Source of the DNA: Pseudomonadota bacterium
GTDB lineage: Bacteria > Pseudomonadota > Alphaproteobacteria > Rhizobiales > Rhizobiaceae
NCBI GenBank assembly: GCA_023451735.1
Contig: JAEXYH010000044.1
Location: 86,464 to 150,463 of the forward strand
Length of the DNA: 64,000 bases
Direction of reading: 5' to 3'
In this document: piece after piece, positions 32,722 to 41,800 of the stretch
How positions within the stretch are numbered: position 1 is the stretch's first letter
How the letters are laid out: every line of letters starts with the position of its first letter
Position numbers and translations under genes: made by a program
Notes under the pieces: model-generated
What the model was told of the DNA's origin: nothing
Databases searched by the model: none
What the model saw: only the letters and a program-made list of their open reading frames with translations

Positions 32722-34395
32722 ATGAATCTGTTAGCTCAATTTTCACAAATTTCTAAAAATCTGGCCTCTCTCGGTCAGACGAAACTTATTGCTCTAGCTG
32801 CTGCAGGTGCGATCTCGGTCGCGATTGTTATTGCCGCGGCGATGTTTGTTAATAAGCCCGCCTACGAGGCGCTTTACGTGAACCTTGAGACCAGCGACGT
32901 CAATCAGGTCAGTATGGCGCTTGCCGAGGCAAACATGGCCTTCGAGGTCGGTTCTGACGGGAAGAGCATTCAGGTTCCGGTCGGCAGCACCAGCAAGGCG
33001 CGTCTGATGCTGGCGGAAAGAGGACTGCCGAACAGCTCTAACGCCGGTTACGAACTTTTCGACAATGTCGGCTCGCTCGGCCTCACCTCCTTCATGCAGG
33101 AAGTGACAAGGGTTCGTGCACTCGAGGGCGAAATATCCCGATCGATCCAGCAGATCAGCGGTGTGTCCGCCGCCCGTGTCCACATCGTCATGCCCGATGT
33201 CGGAAATTTCCGGCGCGCTCAGCAGAAGCCGACGGCCTCGGTGATGATCCGCGCGGGATCGTCGACCGGCCGCAAGGCCGCGTCTTCCATTCGTCACCTC
33301 GTTGCTTCGGCAGTTCCGGGTCTCGATGTCGAGGACGTAACGATTCTCGATTCCACTGGCCAGTTGCTTGCCTCGGGCGATGAAGGCGGCAACAACCAGC
33401 TCAGCCGTTCGCTCGGCATCGTTCAGTCCGTCCAGTCCGAAATCGAGACCAATATCGACAAGGCGCTCGCACCATTCCTGGGCATGGATAACTTCCGCTC
33501 CAGCGTTACGGCTGCCTTGAACACGGACAGCCAGCAGACCCAGGAGACCGTCTTCGATCCGAACTCCCGCGTGGAACGTTCCGTTCGCGCAACGAGGGAA
33601 AACTCACAGTCGCAGCAGTCTGCCGACGACAATGCGTCGACAGTTGAGCAGAACGTGCCCCAGGCCGCACCCGAGCAGGGTGGCAACAATGGGCCGAAGT
33701 CTTCCGATCAGTCCGACAAGCGTGAAGAACAGACCAACTACGAGATCAACCAGAAGACCATCGCCACGACCCGCAACAGCTATCTGATCGAAAAGGTCTC
33801 GGTTGCGGTTGTCGTCAACAGAGGTCGCGTCGCCCAGATGGTTGGTGAACCCGCGGATCAGGCCAAGATCGACGCCTATCTCGCCGAAATGCAGAAGATC
33901 GTGACTTCGGCTGCCGGCATCAGCGCCGATCGCGGTGACGTGGTTACCCTTACGGCCATGGATTTCCTAGAGACCCAGCTGCTCGACGAAGCTGCAAGCG
34001 GCCCGAGCGTTACCGAAGTCCTGACCCGCAATCTGGGTGGCATCATCAACTCGCTGGCCTTCCTCGGCGTCGCGTTTCTGGTCATCTGGCTCGGCCTGCG
34101 TCCCCTGGTCCGCACGGTTGCCGGCACCAGTGCGTCGGGTGAGACAGTCGGTGAAGGCGCAGGACTGGAACTTCCCGACTTCTCGCCTGCCGGCGGCAGC
34201 CCCGCTCTCATGGATGGTTTCGGTGCAGACTTCGGTTTCGACGGCTCGAGCGACCTCATGGGCGACGACGAAGGCGACGGCTTCAACCGCCGCGTCAAGG
34301 AGGGCCCGGAAAAGCGGCTTGCTCGTATGGTCGAGATTTCCGAAGAGCGTGCCGCAAAGATTCTTCGCAAGTGGGCGTTCGAGAAGGCCGCATAA
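32722..34395 (+). CDS. fliF: Flagellar MS-ring protein FliF
   Basis: 557 aa. N-terminal transmembrane helix (LIALAAAGAISVAIVIAAAMFV), two ring-building motifs with the FliF/YscJ lipoprotein-like signature (VALAEANMAFEVGSDGKSIQVP, RLMLAERGLPNSSNAGYELFD), a Gln/Ser-rich loop (about 290-345), the second transmembrane helix (LAFLGVAFLVIWLGL) and a cytoplasmic acidic tail for FliG binding (DLMGDDEGDGFNRRVKEGPEKRLARMVEISEERAAKILRKW). It is the base on which the C-ring and export gate assemble. Follows cheT after 140 bp; a terminator follows. Confidence 0.96.
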   Translation: MNLLAQFSQISKNLASLGQTKLIALAAAGAISVAIVIAAAMFVNKPAYEALYVNLETSDVNQVSMALAEANMAFEVGSDGKSIQVPVGSTSKARLMLAERGLPNSSNAGYELFDNVGSLGLTSFMQEVTRVRALEGEISRSIQQISGVSAARVHIVMPDVGNFRRAQQKPTASVMIRAGSSTGRKAASSIRHLVASAVPGLDVEDVTILDSTGQLLASGDEGGNNQLSRSLGIVQSVQSEIETNIDKALAPFLGMDNFRSSVTAALNTDSQQTQETVFDPNSRVERSVRATRENSQSQQSADDNASTVEQNVPQAAPEQGGNNGPKSSDQSDKREEQTNYEINQKTIATTRNSYLIEKVSVAVVVNRGRVAQMVGEPADQAKIDAYLAEMQKIVTSAAGISADRGDVVTLTAMDFLETQLLDEAASGPSVTEVLTRNLGGIINSLAFLGVAFLVIWLGLRPLVRTVAGTSASGETVGEGAGLELPDFSPAGGSPALMDGFGADFGFDGSSDLMGDDEGDGFNRRVKEGPEKRLARMVEISEERAAKILRKWAFEKAA

Positions 34396-34421
34396 GGCAG
34401 GATCACAGAAATATGATGCAA

Positions 34422-34449
34422 GGGCCGGACGCAAGTCCGGCCCTTTTTT
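34422..34449 (+). terminator. Rho-independent terminator after fliF
   Basis: GGGCCGGAC (34422-34430) pairs perfectly with GTCCGGCCC (34435-34443) around a GCAA tetraloop; six T follow. It closes the che-fliF transcript, so visN starts from its own promoter in the 235-bp spacer. Confidence 0.92.
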
Positions 34450-34684
34450 ACGCGAATTGGAACGAATTCGGCTGCGTCACTTTAATACCATATGTGACAC
34501 GCGCGCAGCATCTGGGGAAATTCGAGCTGCACATGATGGCAATTGTATGGGCTTCTCTTACACTGAAGGTGATTCGTCGGCGGTTTCAGAACCCTTCGTG
34601 GGTGCAGCAGGTGTCGGTAACACAGGAACTCGGATAGGCTTCTTCAGGCGAGGTCTTAATCGACGCAGCAGGAGCAGATAACGA

Positions 34685-35422
34685 ATGGAGTTATCGGGCA
34701 TGGATGTCTCGGCGCAAGGGCGCTCTCTTCAAGAGGTTGATCACACTCGGATCATGTCCCGCGAAGAACTTGTCCGCAGCCTTTCCGCTCTGACCGGCTC
34801 GGAAAATCTGCAGGTAATCATGCGATTGCTGGCCGATCATGTCGGCGCGTCCCATTTTCTTCTGGCCCGATACGACCTTATCCAGGAACAGGGGCTCGAT
34901 TTCATCGTCACGTCGAACTGGCCCTTCGATCTCGTTCGTCGGCTTGGCTCGGAACTTGCCAGCGGTTATGCGCGGTCGACCGAGCTGGAAAAGTGTTTTT
35001 CTGTTCTGACGCCGAGCTTTGCGCTTCTGCCCGAAGATATCGTGTTGCCGGACAAGCTGAGCCGCCAGTATTGCGCCTTGACCTTTTCCGTAGGCCGGAC
35101 ACGGTTTTCGCTGATGTTGCTGTTTGTCGAAGGCACCATCCTGTCGCAGGAACATCTCAAGGAAGTCGGCCTTCTGGCTGCCTACGGAGCGAGCTTCGTA
35201 GAAAGTGTGGAATCGCGCACGGAACGGGATTTCGAGCTGACCGAACGGGAGCTCGAATGCCTGTTCTGGATCGCGGAGGGCAAGACCAGCGATGAGATCG
35301 CGGTGATCCTTGGCATCTCCCGCAATACGATCAACAACTACATTACCAGCGTGATGCGCAAGACTGCGACCAAGACCCGCTCCGAGGCGATCGCCTATGC
35401 GGTTCGCAACAATCTGGTATAG
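34685..35422 (+). CDS. visN: LuxR-type motility master regulator VisN
   Basis: 245 aa. An N-terminal ligand-binding-like domain (about 20-165) precedes a GerE/LuxR helix-turn-helix at the C-terminus: LTERELECLFWIAEGKTSDEIAVILGISRNTINNYITSVMRK. In S. meliloti VisN and VisR form a heterodimer at the top of the flagellar hierarchy and activate rem. AGGAG precedes the ATG by about 10 nt; an inner ATG lies at 34700. It is followed by visR in the same order as in that species. Confidence 0.92.
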   Translation: MELSGMDVSAQGRSLQEVDHTRIMSREELVRSLSALTGSENLQVIMRLLADHVGASHFLLARYDLIQEQGLDFIVTSNWPFDLVRRLGSELASGYARSTELEKCFSVLTPSFALLPEDIVLPDKLSRQYCALTFSVGRTRFSLMLLFVEGTILSQEHLKEVGLLAAYGASFVESVESRTERDFELTERELECLFWIAEGKTSDEIAVILGISRNTINNYITSVMRKTATKTRSEAIAYAVRNNLV

Positions 35423-35434
35423 GGCGGCAACAGG

Positions 35435-36181
35435 ATGGGCTATTCGCGAGGCGGCACAGCGGAAGGACCGGGAGGCGTTCAATACCTTCGCTTGCAGCGG
35501 GGATCGAGCAGATCGGACATATTTCCCAAACTTGTCGCCATGCAGAAAGGCCTCAAGGCCCGCAATTTCGCTGTTTTCCGGATCACTGGCGCCGGGCTGC
35601 CAAACAAGCGGAAGCTGATATGTGAGCTTGATAACTGGGGCACGGACGCCACCGAGATTAGCAGCCAGTTTCTTGCCGAGTTCGAAGAGACCTTGCTTGA
35701 TCACGTGGAAATGTCGCTCTTGCCGCTGGTATGGAGTGGTGTCCGACCGGGCGCCATGGTGGACGCGGGTGAGTTCTCGCCGCTTGTCCGGCGGCTCGAG
35801 ACGGTAAAATTGCCTTTTTCGGGCGTCGCGTTTCCCGTGCGCCTGGGTGCTATCGGCAACGGCTATGTTGCGTTCTTCGCCGATCAGCTGTCGTTGACCG
35901 CAGGTGCGGTGATCGACCAGCATGTGGAAAGCTGTCAGATCATGATGGATCTGCTGGCGCTGGATGAGCGGCGTAGTGTGCCTGCCGAATCGTTGAGCGA
36001 ACGTGAAATCACGTGCCTGCAACTCGCCGGCGATGGCCGTATCAGCGAAGAGATTGCCGAAAAGCTGGGGCTCTCCGTGCATACGGTGAATGCCTATCTC
36101 GGCTCGGCAACGATCAAGCTCGATTCCGTCAACCGAATCCAGGCGATCGCCAAGGCGATCAGGCTCGGCTACATTACCTGA
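35435..36181 (+). CDS. visR: LuxR-type motility master regulator VisR
   Basis: 248 aa. N-terminal domain of VisN-like shape (about 30-170), C-terminal LuxR helix-turn-helix LSEREITCLQLAGDGRISEEIAEKLGLSVHTVNAYLGSATIKL. It starts 12 bp after visN, so the two are co-transcribed. It converges with flhB, 12 bp away. Partner of VisN in activating the flagellar, motility and chemotaxis regulon. Confidence 0.92.
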   Translation: MGYSRGGTAEGPGGVQYLRLQRGSSRSDIFPKLVAMQKGLKARNFAVFRITGAGLPNKRKLICELDNWGTDATEISSQFLAEFEETLLDHVEMSLLPLVWSGVRPGAMVDAGEFSPLVRRLETVKLPFSGVAFPVRLGAIGNGYVAFFADQLSLTAGAVIDQHVESCQIMMDLLALDERRSVPAESLSEREITCLQLAGDGRISEEIAEKLGLSVHTVNAYLGSATIKLDSVNRIQAIAKAIRLGYIT

Positions 36182-36193
36182 TTTCTTCAGCCA

Positions 36194-37276
36194 TTATCGC
36201 CGTGAACCGCGTTTTGCTCTCGCCGCATAGACGCGATGGATGAGTTCTGCCACCGCTTTGTAGAAAGGCGGAGGAATGACACCGTCCACGGTCACCTGTG
36301 CGAACATCGAACGCGCCAACGGCGGGTCCTCGAAGATGGGAATATTGTTCTGCTGCGCCACTTCGCGGATTTTGAGGGCGACCAGATCCTGGCCTTTCGC
36401 TACCACGATTGGTGCTTCGCTCTCGCCTTGGGCGTAGCGCAGGGCCACCGCATAATGGGTAGGGTTGGTGATGACCAGTGTGGCGCGGGGAACGTTGGTC
36501 ATCATGCGTCGCCGCGCGCGATCGCGGCCGATCGACCGGATACGAGCCTTGATGATCGGGTCGCCTTGCGACTGCTTGAATTCGTCCTTCACTTCCTGCT
36601 TGGTCATTCGCATGTTCGAATACCAATGGTGCCGCGTCCACATATAGTCGACGATGGCGAGAACGCCGGTCGCGAAGAGGATCACGATCATGATCTTCTT
36701 CATGACGGCCATCATCTCGACGAGCATGATCTGTGGATCGGAAAAGAGGGCGTCGAGCGACCGGAAATAATCGACCCTCAGCACAAGCACCATGACAATC
36801 GACACGATAATGATCTTGAACATCGACTTGCCGAATTCGACCAGTCCCGGCATGCTGAAAAGACGTTTCCAGCCTTTCACCAGTGAAATCCGTTCATACT
36901 GCGGTGTGATCCGCTTCAGGACGAACTCGGGCATGTTCTGGGCGAAGTTGGACCCCAGTCCGAAGAGAATGAAAAGAACGGCCACCGGCAGCAGCATAGC
37001 GCTGGCATCCCACATCAGGCGGACGAAGAGCGAGACAAGATCGTTGGCTGTCTGGAGGCGCCACTGGTCGGGCTGTTCAAGCAGATCGCGCAGCGTTTCC
37101 GCGAGCCTCGCAGCACCACTCGGCAGGAAGAAGACCAGATAAATATAGAAGGCGAGCGACGACGCAAAGAGCGGGACTTCGCGGGAAGAGGGCGTGTTGC
37201 CCTCGGCCATCGCGTCCCGAATCTTTTTCTCTGTCGGTTCTTCTGTTTTACTGTCCTTGTCCTGATCGTCGGACAC
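36194..37276 (-). CDS. flhB: Flagellar export switch protein FlhB
   Basis: 360 aa. Charged N-terminus (SDDQDKDSKTEEPTEKKIRDAMAEGN), four hydrophobic segments, then the cytoplasmic domain with the autocleavage site NPTH (TLVITNPTHYAVALRY) that switches export from rod/hook to filament proteins. The C-terminal end AELIHRVYAARAKRGSRR is basic. Last gene of the minus-strand flgF-to-flhB run, separated from fliG by 265 bp with a hairpin. Confidence 0.96.
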   Translation of the reverse strand: MSDDQDKDSKTEEPTEKKIRDAMAEGNTPSSREVPLFASSLAFYIYLVFFLPSGAARLAETLRDLLEQPDQWRLQTANDLVSLFVRLMWDASAMLLPVAVLFILFGLGSNFAQNMPEFVLKRITPQYERISLVKGWKRLFSMPGLVEFGKSMFKIIIVSIVMVLVLRVDYFRSLDALFSDPQIMLVEMMAVMKKIMIVILFATGVLAIVDYMWTRHHWYSNMRMTKQEVKDEFKQSQGDPIIKARIRSIGRDRARRRMMTNVPRATLVITNPTHYAVALRYAQGESEAPIVVAKGQDLVALKIREVAQQNNIPIFEDPPLARSMFAQVTVDGVIPPPFYKAVAELIHRVYAARAKRGSRR

Positions 37277-37499
37277 GAGCGCCTTCCTGACGGCCCTGGA
37301 ACAGACCCCGCAAGCTACAATCGCGTCCCGTCAGACTGTTGAACAGGGCGCAGTAGAAACCTAGAAACGACACATCGATCTGAAAACCGTGGCTTCCCGA
37401 TAGATGCGCAACCTGTCGTCAGACATTATGCATGGGATAGAAAAGGGGCAATCGCGTGCCCGTCCGGTATCGGGGTTATCAACAGTGTCCGATACAGCG

Positions 37500-37522
37500 C
37501 CGCGCGCCGACATGGCGCGCGG
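37500..37522. terminator. GC-rich hairpin between fliG and flhB
   Basis: CCGCGCGCC (37500-37508) pairs perfectly with GGCGCGCGG (37514-37522) around GACAT. The T-run lies only on the plus-strand side (AATTTT), so for the minus-strand genes it is a hairpin without a tail. It lies just after the fliG stop and may reduce read-through into flhB. The rest of the 265-bp spacer shows no gene. Confidence 0.5.
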
Positions 37523-37542
37523 AATTTTGGCATGGCCGGCTT

Positions 37543-38586
37543 TTAAGCAGCCGCACCCTCTGGCTGGGCTTCGGGATCCTTGAGAATGATCTGTCCCGAA
37601 TTGGCGAGACGCAAGGCTTCCTGCGCGATGGCGCGGCGTGCGATCGCGATCTCGCGCGGGTTCGTGCCGGGCATTTCGACCTGAAGATCCGACTCGATCA
37701 TGCGGCGCGAGCGCGGGCTGATCGAGGAAAGAACGCTTTCGCGCAGCTGCGCCGAAGAGGTTCTCAGCGCCATCGTCAGCACTTCGCCGGAGATGTCGTT
37801 CAGAAGCAGTACGCGGCTGCGCTGCGGCATGAGGAGAATGTCTTCGAAGAGGAAGATCTTCGGACGAACCTTGGCAACGGCATCCTGGCTGATCTCCTCG
37901 AGAGAGTTGAGCAGCGTATCGACGTCGGGCTTGGTCAGTTCGTTCATCAGTTCCGCGACCTTCATCGGGCCGACAGAATTCTTCTCGCGCTCGATCTCGG
38001 TAATCAGGTCCACGACCTTGTTCTCGATGATCTGGGCTGCCTTCGGATTGACGTTCTTCAGGTTCACCGTACGGTTCATAATGTCGGCACGCTGGCTGTC
38101 GGGCAGTTTCAGCAGAACCTTGGCGCCGAAACCGGACGGCAGCATCGAAAGGATGTAAGCCACGGTCTGCGGATGTTCGCGCATGAGGAACGTCGCGATG
38201 AAGTCGGGATCGGCTTCCTGCAACCGGTCCCAGATGGACTCTTCGTAAGACTGGAAAGCCATGCGGCGCCCAAGCAGGCTGTCTACCTCTTCCGGGGTGA
38301 GCCCTGCCTCGAGGATGCTTTCGATGACCTTGGCGTTGTCCATAAGACCCGCACCTTCGGTGAACAGATCTTCGAACTCGTTGACGAGCTGTGCAAGTTC
38401 ATTCGGCGGGATTGTGCGCAATGTCTGCGCTGCGGCGATGATTGCCTGCAGTTCCGCCTGGGTGAAAAATTTGAGCAGCTTTCCGGCGACATTCTTTCCC
38501 ATGGCGAGCAGCACCGCGGCTGCCTTTTCCGCCTGAGAAAGAGGTTTGTCTGTCAATGCCCCGCCGAAGTCTTCAAAGTCCATCAT
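37543..38586 (-). CDS. fliG: Flagellar motor switch protein FliG
   Basis: 347 aa. The N-terminal half binds FliF (PLSQAEKAAAVLLAMGKNVAGKLLKFF), a middle domain carries the armadillo-type helices, and the C-terminal torque domain contains the charged helix IFLFEDILLMPQRSRVLLLNDISGEVLTMALRTSSAQLRESVLSSISPRSRRMIESDL. The EDI...R...D...R charges that contact MotA are in place. It lies 31 bp downstream of fliN. Confidence 0.95.
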   Translation of the reverse strand: MMDFEDFGGALTDKPLSQAEKAAAVLLAMGKNVAGKLLKFFTQAELQAIIAAAQTLRTIPPNELAQLVNEFEDLFTEGAGLMDNAKVIESILEAGLTPEEVDSLLGRRMAFQSYEESIWDRLQEADPDFIATFLMREHPQTVAYILSMLPSGFGAKVLLKLPDSQRADIMNRTVNLKNVNPKAAQIIENKVVDLITEIEREKNSVGPMKVAELMNELTKPDVDTLLNSLEEISQDAVAKVRPKIFLFEDILLMPQRSRVLLLNDISGEVLTMALRTSSAQLRESVLSSISPRSRRMIESDLQVEMPGTNPREIAIARRAIAQEALRLANSGQIILKDPEAQPEGAAA

Positions 38587-38617
38587 GGTCTTTTCCTCTT
38601 TGCTTCTGACTTCCGGA

Positions 38618-39196
38618 TCAGGAAGTCTTGGAGCTCATGACTTCAATGAGCTTCACACCGAAGCGAGTATCGTCGTCTTCGAGAACCGTGATCTCACCAC
38701 GGGCAATGCGGCGCCCGTTAACGGTGATATCAACCGGTTCGCCGATCTTCTTGTCGAGCGCCACCACGGCGCCTTCCTGAAGGTTCATCAGATTCGATAC
38801 TGAAATGCGACTTGTTCCGAGCACAACATGAACATCGATGGGGATATCCATGATCAGGCCGAGATTGCTGTTCAGCCCCGAGCCTGCCGTCGGCTTCATT
38901 TCGGAGTCGGAAAAACCGAAATCGCTGCTCGTACCAAAATCGCTGGTGGCTCCGAAATCGCTGCTGCCGCCGAAGTCGCCTGTGGTTGCAACATCGCCGA
39001 ATGCCGACAGGTCGGAACTCGTTTCATCGCCGGCCGGAAAGTCGAAGCCGAAACTGTCGTCAGCCGCGGGCGCGGTGCCCTCGGCATCATGTTTCATCAC
39101 GCCCCGCAGTTCGTTAACCGCATTGTCGAAATCGAAATCTGAATCCGCGGAGGGTAGTGCGTTTTCGTCCGTCGAAGCTGTTTTCTTTGTCGCCAT
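38618..39196 (-). CDS. fliN: Flagellar motor switch protein FliN with Phe-Gly repeat insert
   Basis: 192 aa; enteric FliN is about 137. The C-terminal 85 residues are the SpoA domain (IMDIPIDVHVVLGTSRISVSNLMNLQEGAVVALDKKIGEPVDITVNGRRIARGEITVLEDDDTRFGVKLIEVM). The N-terminal 105 residues are acidic and low-complexity, with four near-perfect hexapeptides of the type DFGxSS encoded by an 18-bp tandem repeat. C-ring component below FliM. It lies between fliM and fliG. Confidence 0.94.
   Translation of the reverse strand: MATKKTASTDENALPSADSDFDFDNAVNELRGVMKHDAEGTAPAADDSFGFDFPAGDETSSDLSAFGDVATTGDFGGSSDFGATSDFGTSSDFGFSDSEMKPTAGSGLNSNLGLIMDIPIDVHVVLGTSRISVSNLMNLQEGAVVALDKKIGEPVDITVNGRRIARGEITVLEDDDTRFGVKLIEVMSSKTS
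38916..38987. repeat. 18-bp tandem repeat inside fliN (four copies)
   Basis: Four consecutive 18-bp units starting at 38916, 38934, 38952 and 38970, each beginning CCRAARTCGC on the plus strand, encode four DFG-type hexapeptides on the minus strand. The copies differ at several bases, so the repeat is old but still in frame. Such repeats can change copy number by slippage. Confidence 0.8.
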
Positions 39197-39266
39197 GAAA
39201 GTAGCATTCCCGTTCTAAATCAATCGACTACTGGTCTGTCGCCGCAAGGCCCAGAGGTCCTTCGCT

Positions 39267-40220
39267 CTAGCCGAGCAAATGTTTCAAAATGTCGTTTTCG
39301 TTGCTCACATTGTCCTTGACCCGGACCGTGTAGTTCTCGCCGCTCCTGCCAAATTCGCAGTTATACATTTCGCGGCCATTGGCGCTGACATCGACGATGA
39401 TCTCTTCCTTGTCGCGGAAGGCAATCACATCGCCGGCAACCAGCTTGGAAATGGTCTCGAGCGTCAGCGATTGAAGCGGAATCTTGGCTTCCAGCGTCAC
39501 GCGCGACTGACGAACCTGTTCGGACATGTGTTCCGACCAGGCCTCCTGCTCGCGGGAAAAATCACCCCTCGACTTGGGAAGGGTTATCGTCGTCTTCAGA
39601 AGATACTTCTGCGGGATGACGAGGAAAAATTCGGACGCGACTTTGCCGAGCTTCAGTTCCACGCGGATGGACATGGCGAAGGGATCGGTCTCTTCCTCTT
39701 CCAGGAGCGATCTCGCGTCGGCATTATGTGGCTTCTCGATTGCCGTCTCGAAACCGCCTGGGGCGTTCACACCCGAGCGCAGCACCTGGGCTATCTTGTC
39801 GAAGATTACCGTCGACAGATCGAGCTCGATCTGTGACAGGGCGCGCCGCGGTGGCTGGAAAATCGAGTCCGGCGTCGCGCCGAGCATGTTTTCCATAAGC
39901 GTGATGACGAAGGCATTGCCGCAGGCGATAACGAATTTCGGGCACCAGTTACGCAACGTCGCATCGGCCAGCACGACGTTATCGCCCAGCTTGCCGATAA
40001 GTTCGCTCATCAGGCCGGATTTGTATCCGTCGAAGGTAACCTCGACCGAGAGCCCGAGTTCGCTCTGCAGAACGTCGGGCAGAAAACTCTGATAGAGGGC
40101 ACCGAAGTCCTGGGCGAGGCGCTCCAGAGTTTTCTGGTCGCCGAGTGAGCCCGTCAGGCGGGCCAGGAGGGCCCGCTCCATGGCGGGCCGTGCTTGCGAA
40201 GCTTGATTGCTGCTGTTCAT
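39267..40220 (-). CDS. fliM: Flagellar motor switch protein FliM
   Basis: 317 aa from ATG 40220; the frame is open upstream through motA but MNSSNQASQARPAMERALLARL is the expected beginning. CheC-like middle domain (MLGATPDSIFQPPRRALSQIELDLSTVIFDKIAQVL) and C-terminal SpoA domain (LEAKIPLQSLTLETISKLVAGDVIAFRDKEEIIVDVSANGREMYNCEFGRSGENYTVRV). The short N-terminus lacks the enteric LSQxEIDALL CheY-binding peptide, consistent with the divergent rhizobial switch. The start lies 5 bp downstream of the motA stop. Confidence 0.9.
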   Translation of the reverse strand: MNSSNQASQARPAMERALLARLTGSLGDQKTLERLAQDFGALYQSFLPDVLQSELGLSVEVTFDGYKSGLMSELIGKLGDNVVLADATLRNWCPKFVIACGNAFVITLMENMLGATPDSIFQPPRRALSQIELDLSTVIFDKIAQVLRSGVNAPGGFETAIEKPHNADARSLLEEEETDPFAMSIRVELKLGKVASEFFLVIPQKYLLKTTITLPKSRGDFSREQEAWSEHMSEQVRQSRVTLEAKIPLQSLTLETISKLVAGDVIAFRDKEEIIVDVSANGREMYNCEFGRSGENYTVRVKDNVSNENDILKHLLG

Positions 40221-40225
40221 TGTCG

Positions 40226-41098
40226 TTAAGCCGCCTTCGTGTCGCCGCCGGGCTTCATCATTTCCTGCTCGACCGAGTCGATCGAAGGACGGTCGGAAGA
40301 CGAGATCGTCTTGCGGCCGTATTCGAGCGCCACCTGCGGTACTGAGCCGTTCATGTAGGCAAGCAGCGTCTGCTTGACGATGATGTAGAGCCGGTGCTGC
40401 TTGGTGCGCACGACCTTGATCTGCGAGACGATCGGATTGCACAGGCAGTAGGAAAGGAAAATGCCGAGCATGGTGCCGACGAGAGCCGCGCCGATCAGAC
40501 CGCCGAGAACCTCCGGGGATTCGTTGATGTGGCTCATTGCCTTGATGACTCCGAGGACCGCGGCGATGATGCCGAGCGCGGGGAACGCGTCGCCCATCGA
40601 CTGGATGGAATGATACGGCTTCATGCGGTCATGAAGGATCGTCTCGATCTCTTCGTCCATCAGCGCTTCGATCTCGTGGGAGCGGGCATTGCCGATGATG
40701 ATGAGGCGCACGTAGTCGCAGATGAAGGAGGTGAGTTCGGTATCTTTCAGGACGGTTGGTGCCGACTGGAAGATCGGCGATTCCGCCGGGTTGTCGATAT
40801 GTGCTTCGATTTCGTTGCGAGACTTGGTTCTCAGGTCGCGCATCAGCGAATAAAGCACGCCGAGAACTTCCAGATAGGCCTTTTCCTTGGGAACTGCGTT
40901 TCGGAAAATTTCGCCGATCGCCTTGCCGGAATCCTTCAGTACCTTCATCGGGTTTGCCATGATGAAGCTGCCGATGCCGGCGCCGCCGATGACGACCAGT
41001 TCGAATGGTTGCATGAGGAGGGCGACATAGCCGCCCATGGCCATGTAGCCGCCAATGATACAGCCGACCGTGATGACAAATCCGATAATAAGATTCAT
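40226..41098 (-). CDS. motA: Flagellar stator protein MotA
   Basis: 290 aa. Four membrane helices (NLIIGFVITVGCIIGGYMAMGG; VALLMQPFELVVIGGAGIGSFIM; MGDAFPALGIIAAVLGVIKAMSHI; GGLIGAALVGTMLGIFLSYCLC), with the large cytoplasmic loop between helices 2 and 3. PALGIIAAVLGV holds the conserved proline of the stator. It forms the proton channel with MotB, whose gene is 19 kb away. It precedes fliM on the same strand. Confidence 0.96.
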   Translation of the reverse strand: MNLIIGFVITVGCIIGGYMAMGGYVALLMQPFELVVIGGAGIGSFIMANPMKVLKDSGKAIGEIFRNAVPKEKAYLEVLGVLYSLMRDLRTKSRNEIEAHIDNPAESPIFQSAPTVLKDTELTSFICDYVRLIIIGNARSHEIEALMDEEIETILHDRMKPYHSIQSMGDAFPALGIIAAVLGVIKAMSHINESPEVLGGLIGAALVGTMLGIFLSYCLCNPIVSQIKVVRTKQHRLYIIVKQTLLAYMNGSVPQVALEYGRKTISSSDRPSIDSVEQEMMKPGGDTKAA

Positions 41099-41228
41099 TG
41101 TAAGCTCGTATCCAACGCTTGTCCTAGACTATACCGATAAGGCAGCTGCCTTGCGTGAGACTGTTGTTGTCTCCCCGGTCAACGCGACCGAATGGCCATG
41201 AAGGCCATGTTGGAGAGGTCCAACATCT

Positions 41229-41798
41229 CTATTCTCCATAAACCTTGCCTGCCGACGTGACGATTTCCCACTTCCCATTGCGTTGTCGCAGGCCCGCAAG
41301 GCGTGAGCTGTCCGGCAGTTTTGATCCGATCTGAACGAGGAAAATGCCGCTGCCATTTTCGATCAGGGCGCGACCGTTGGCGACACGCAGCAGCTTGAAT
41401 TCAACGCCGCCCGGAAATGCCTGGTCTTCGAAGCCGCCTGCATCTGACCCGCCCCCGGACGGAGTTGACGATATGGCAGCCGTGGTCAGCCGGTCGGTTT
41501 CCATCTCGCGCACAAGGGCGCGTTCGACTTCGTCCTGTTGCGGATCGCGCAGTGCGCCGATACCGGCGTCGCCCGCCGGGCGCGCGTGGCGAACGTCGCG
41601 AAGCCGTTCCCAGCCGGCGACATTGACGCCGAACTTGTCCTGATTGAAGAACACGTACCAGGGAAATGCTGCGCACAGCATCGAGAACCCGACCAGCGTG
41701 GCGACGAGCCAGCGGTCGATCGGCTTGGTCACGGTTGCCGCTGCCGCAGGGCCTTGCTTGCTGTCGGATTTGGTTTCACCAAGGAGCCTGATTTTCAT
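41229..41798 (-). CDS. Flagellar-cluster membrane protein of unknown function
   Basis: 189 aa from ATG 41798 (GAGG 5 nt upstream); the start overlaps the fliI stop. One membrane helix (WLVATLVGFSMLCAAFPWYVFF) near residue 40, then an extracytoplasmic part with a Ser/Gly-rich linker and a C-terminal domain FKLLRVANGRALIENGSGIFLVQIGSKLPDSSRLAGLRQRNGKWEIVTSAGKV, which resembles a small beta fold. The equivalent open reading frame is present between motA and fliI in other rhizobia. Function unknown. Confidence 0.85.
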   Translation of the reverse strand: MKIRLLGETKSDSKQGPAAAATVTKPIDRWLVATLVGFSMLCAAFPWYVFFNQDKFGVNVAGWERLRDVRHARPAGDAGIGALRDPQQDEVERALVREMETDRLTTAAISSTPSGGGSDAGGFEDQAFPGGVEFKLLRVANGRALIENGSGIFLVQIGSKLPDSSRLAGLRQRNGKWEIVTSAGKVYGE

Positions 41799-41800
41799 GG

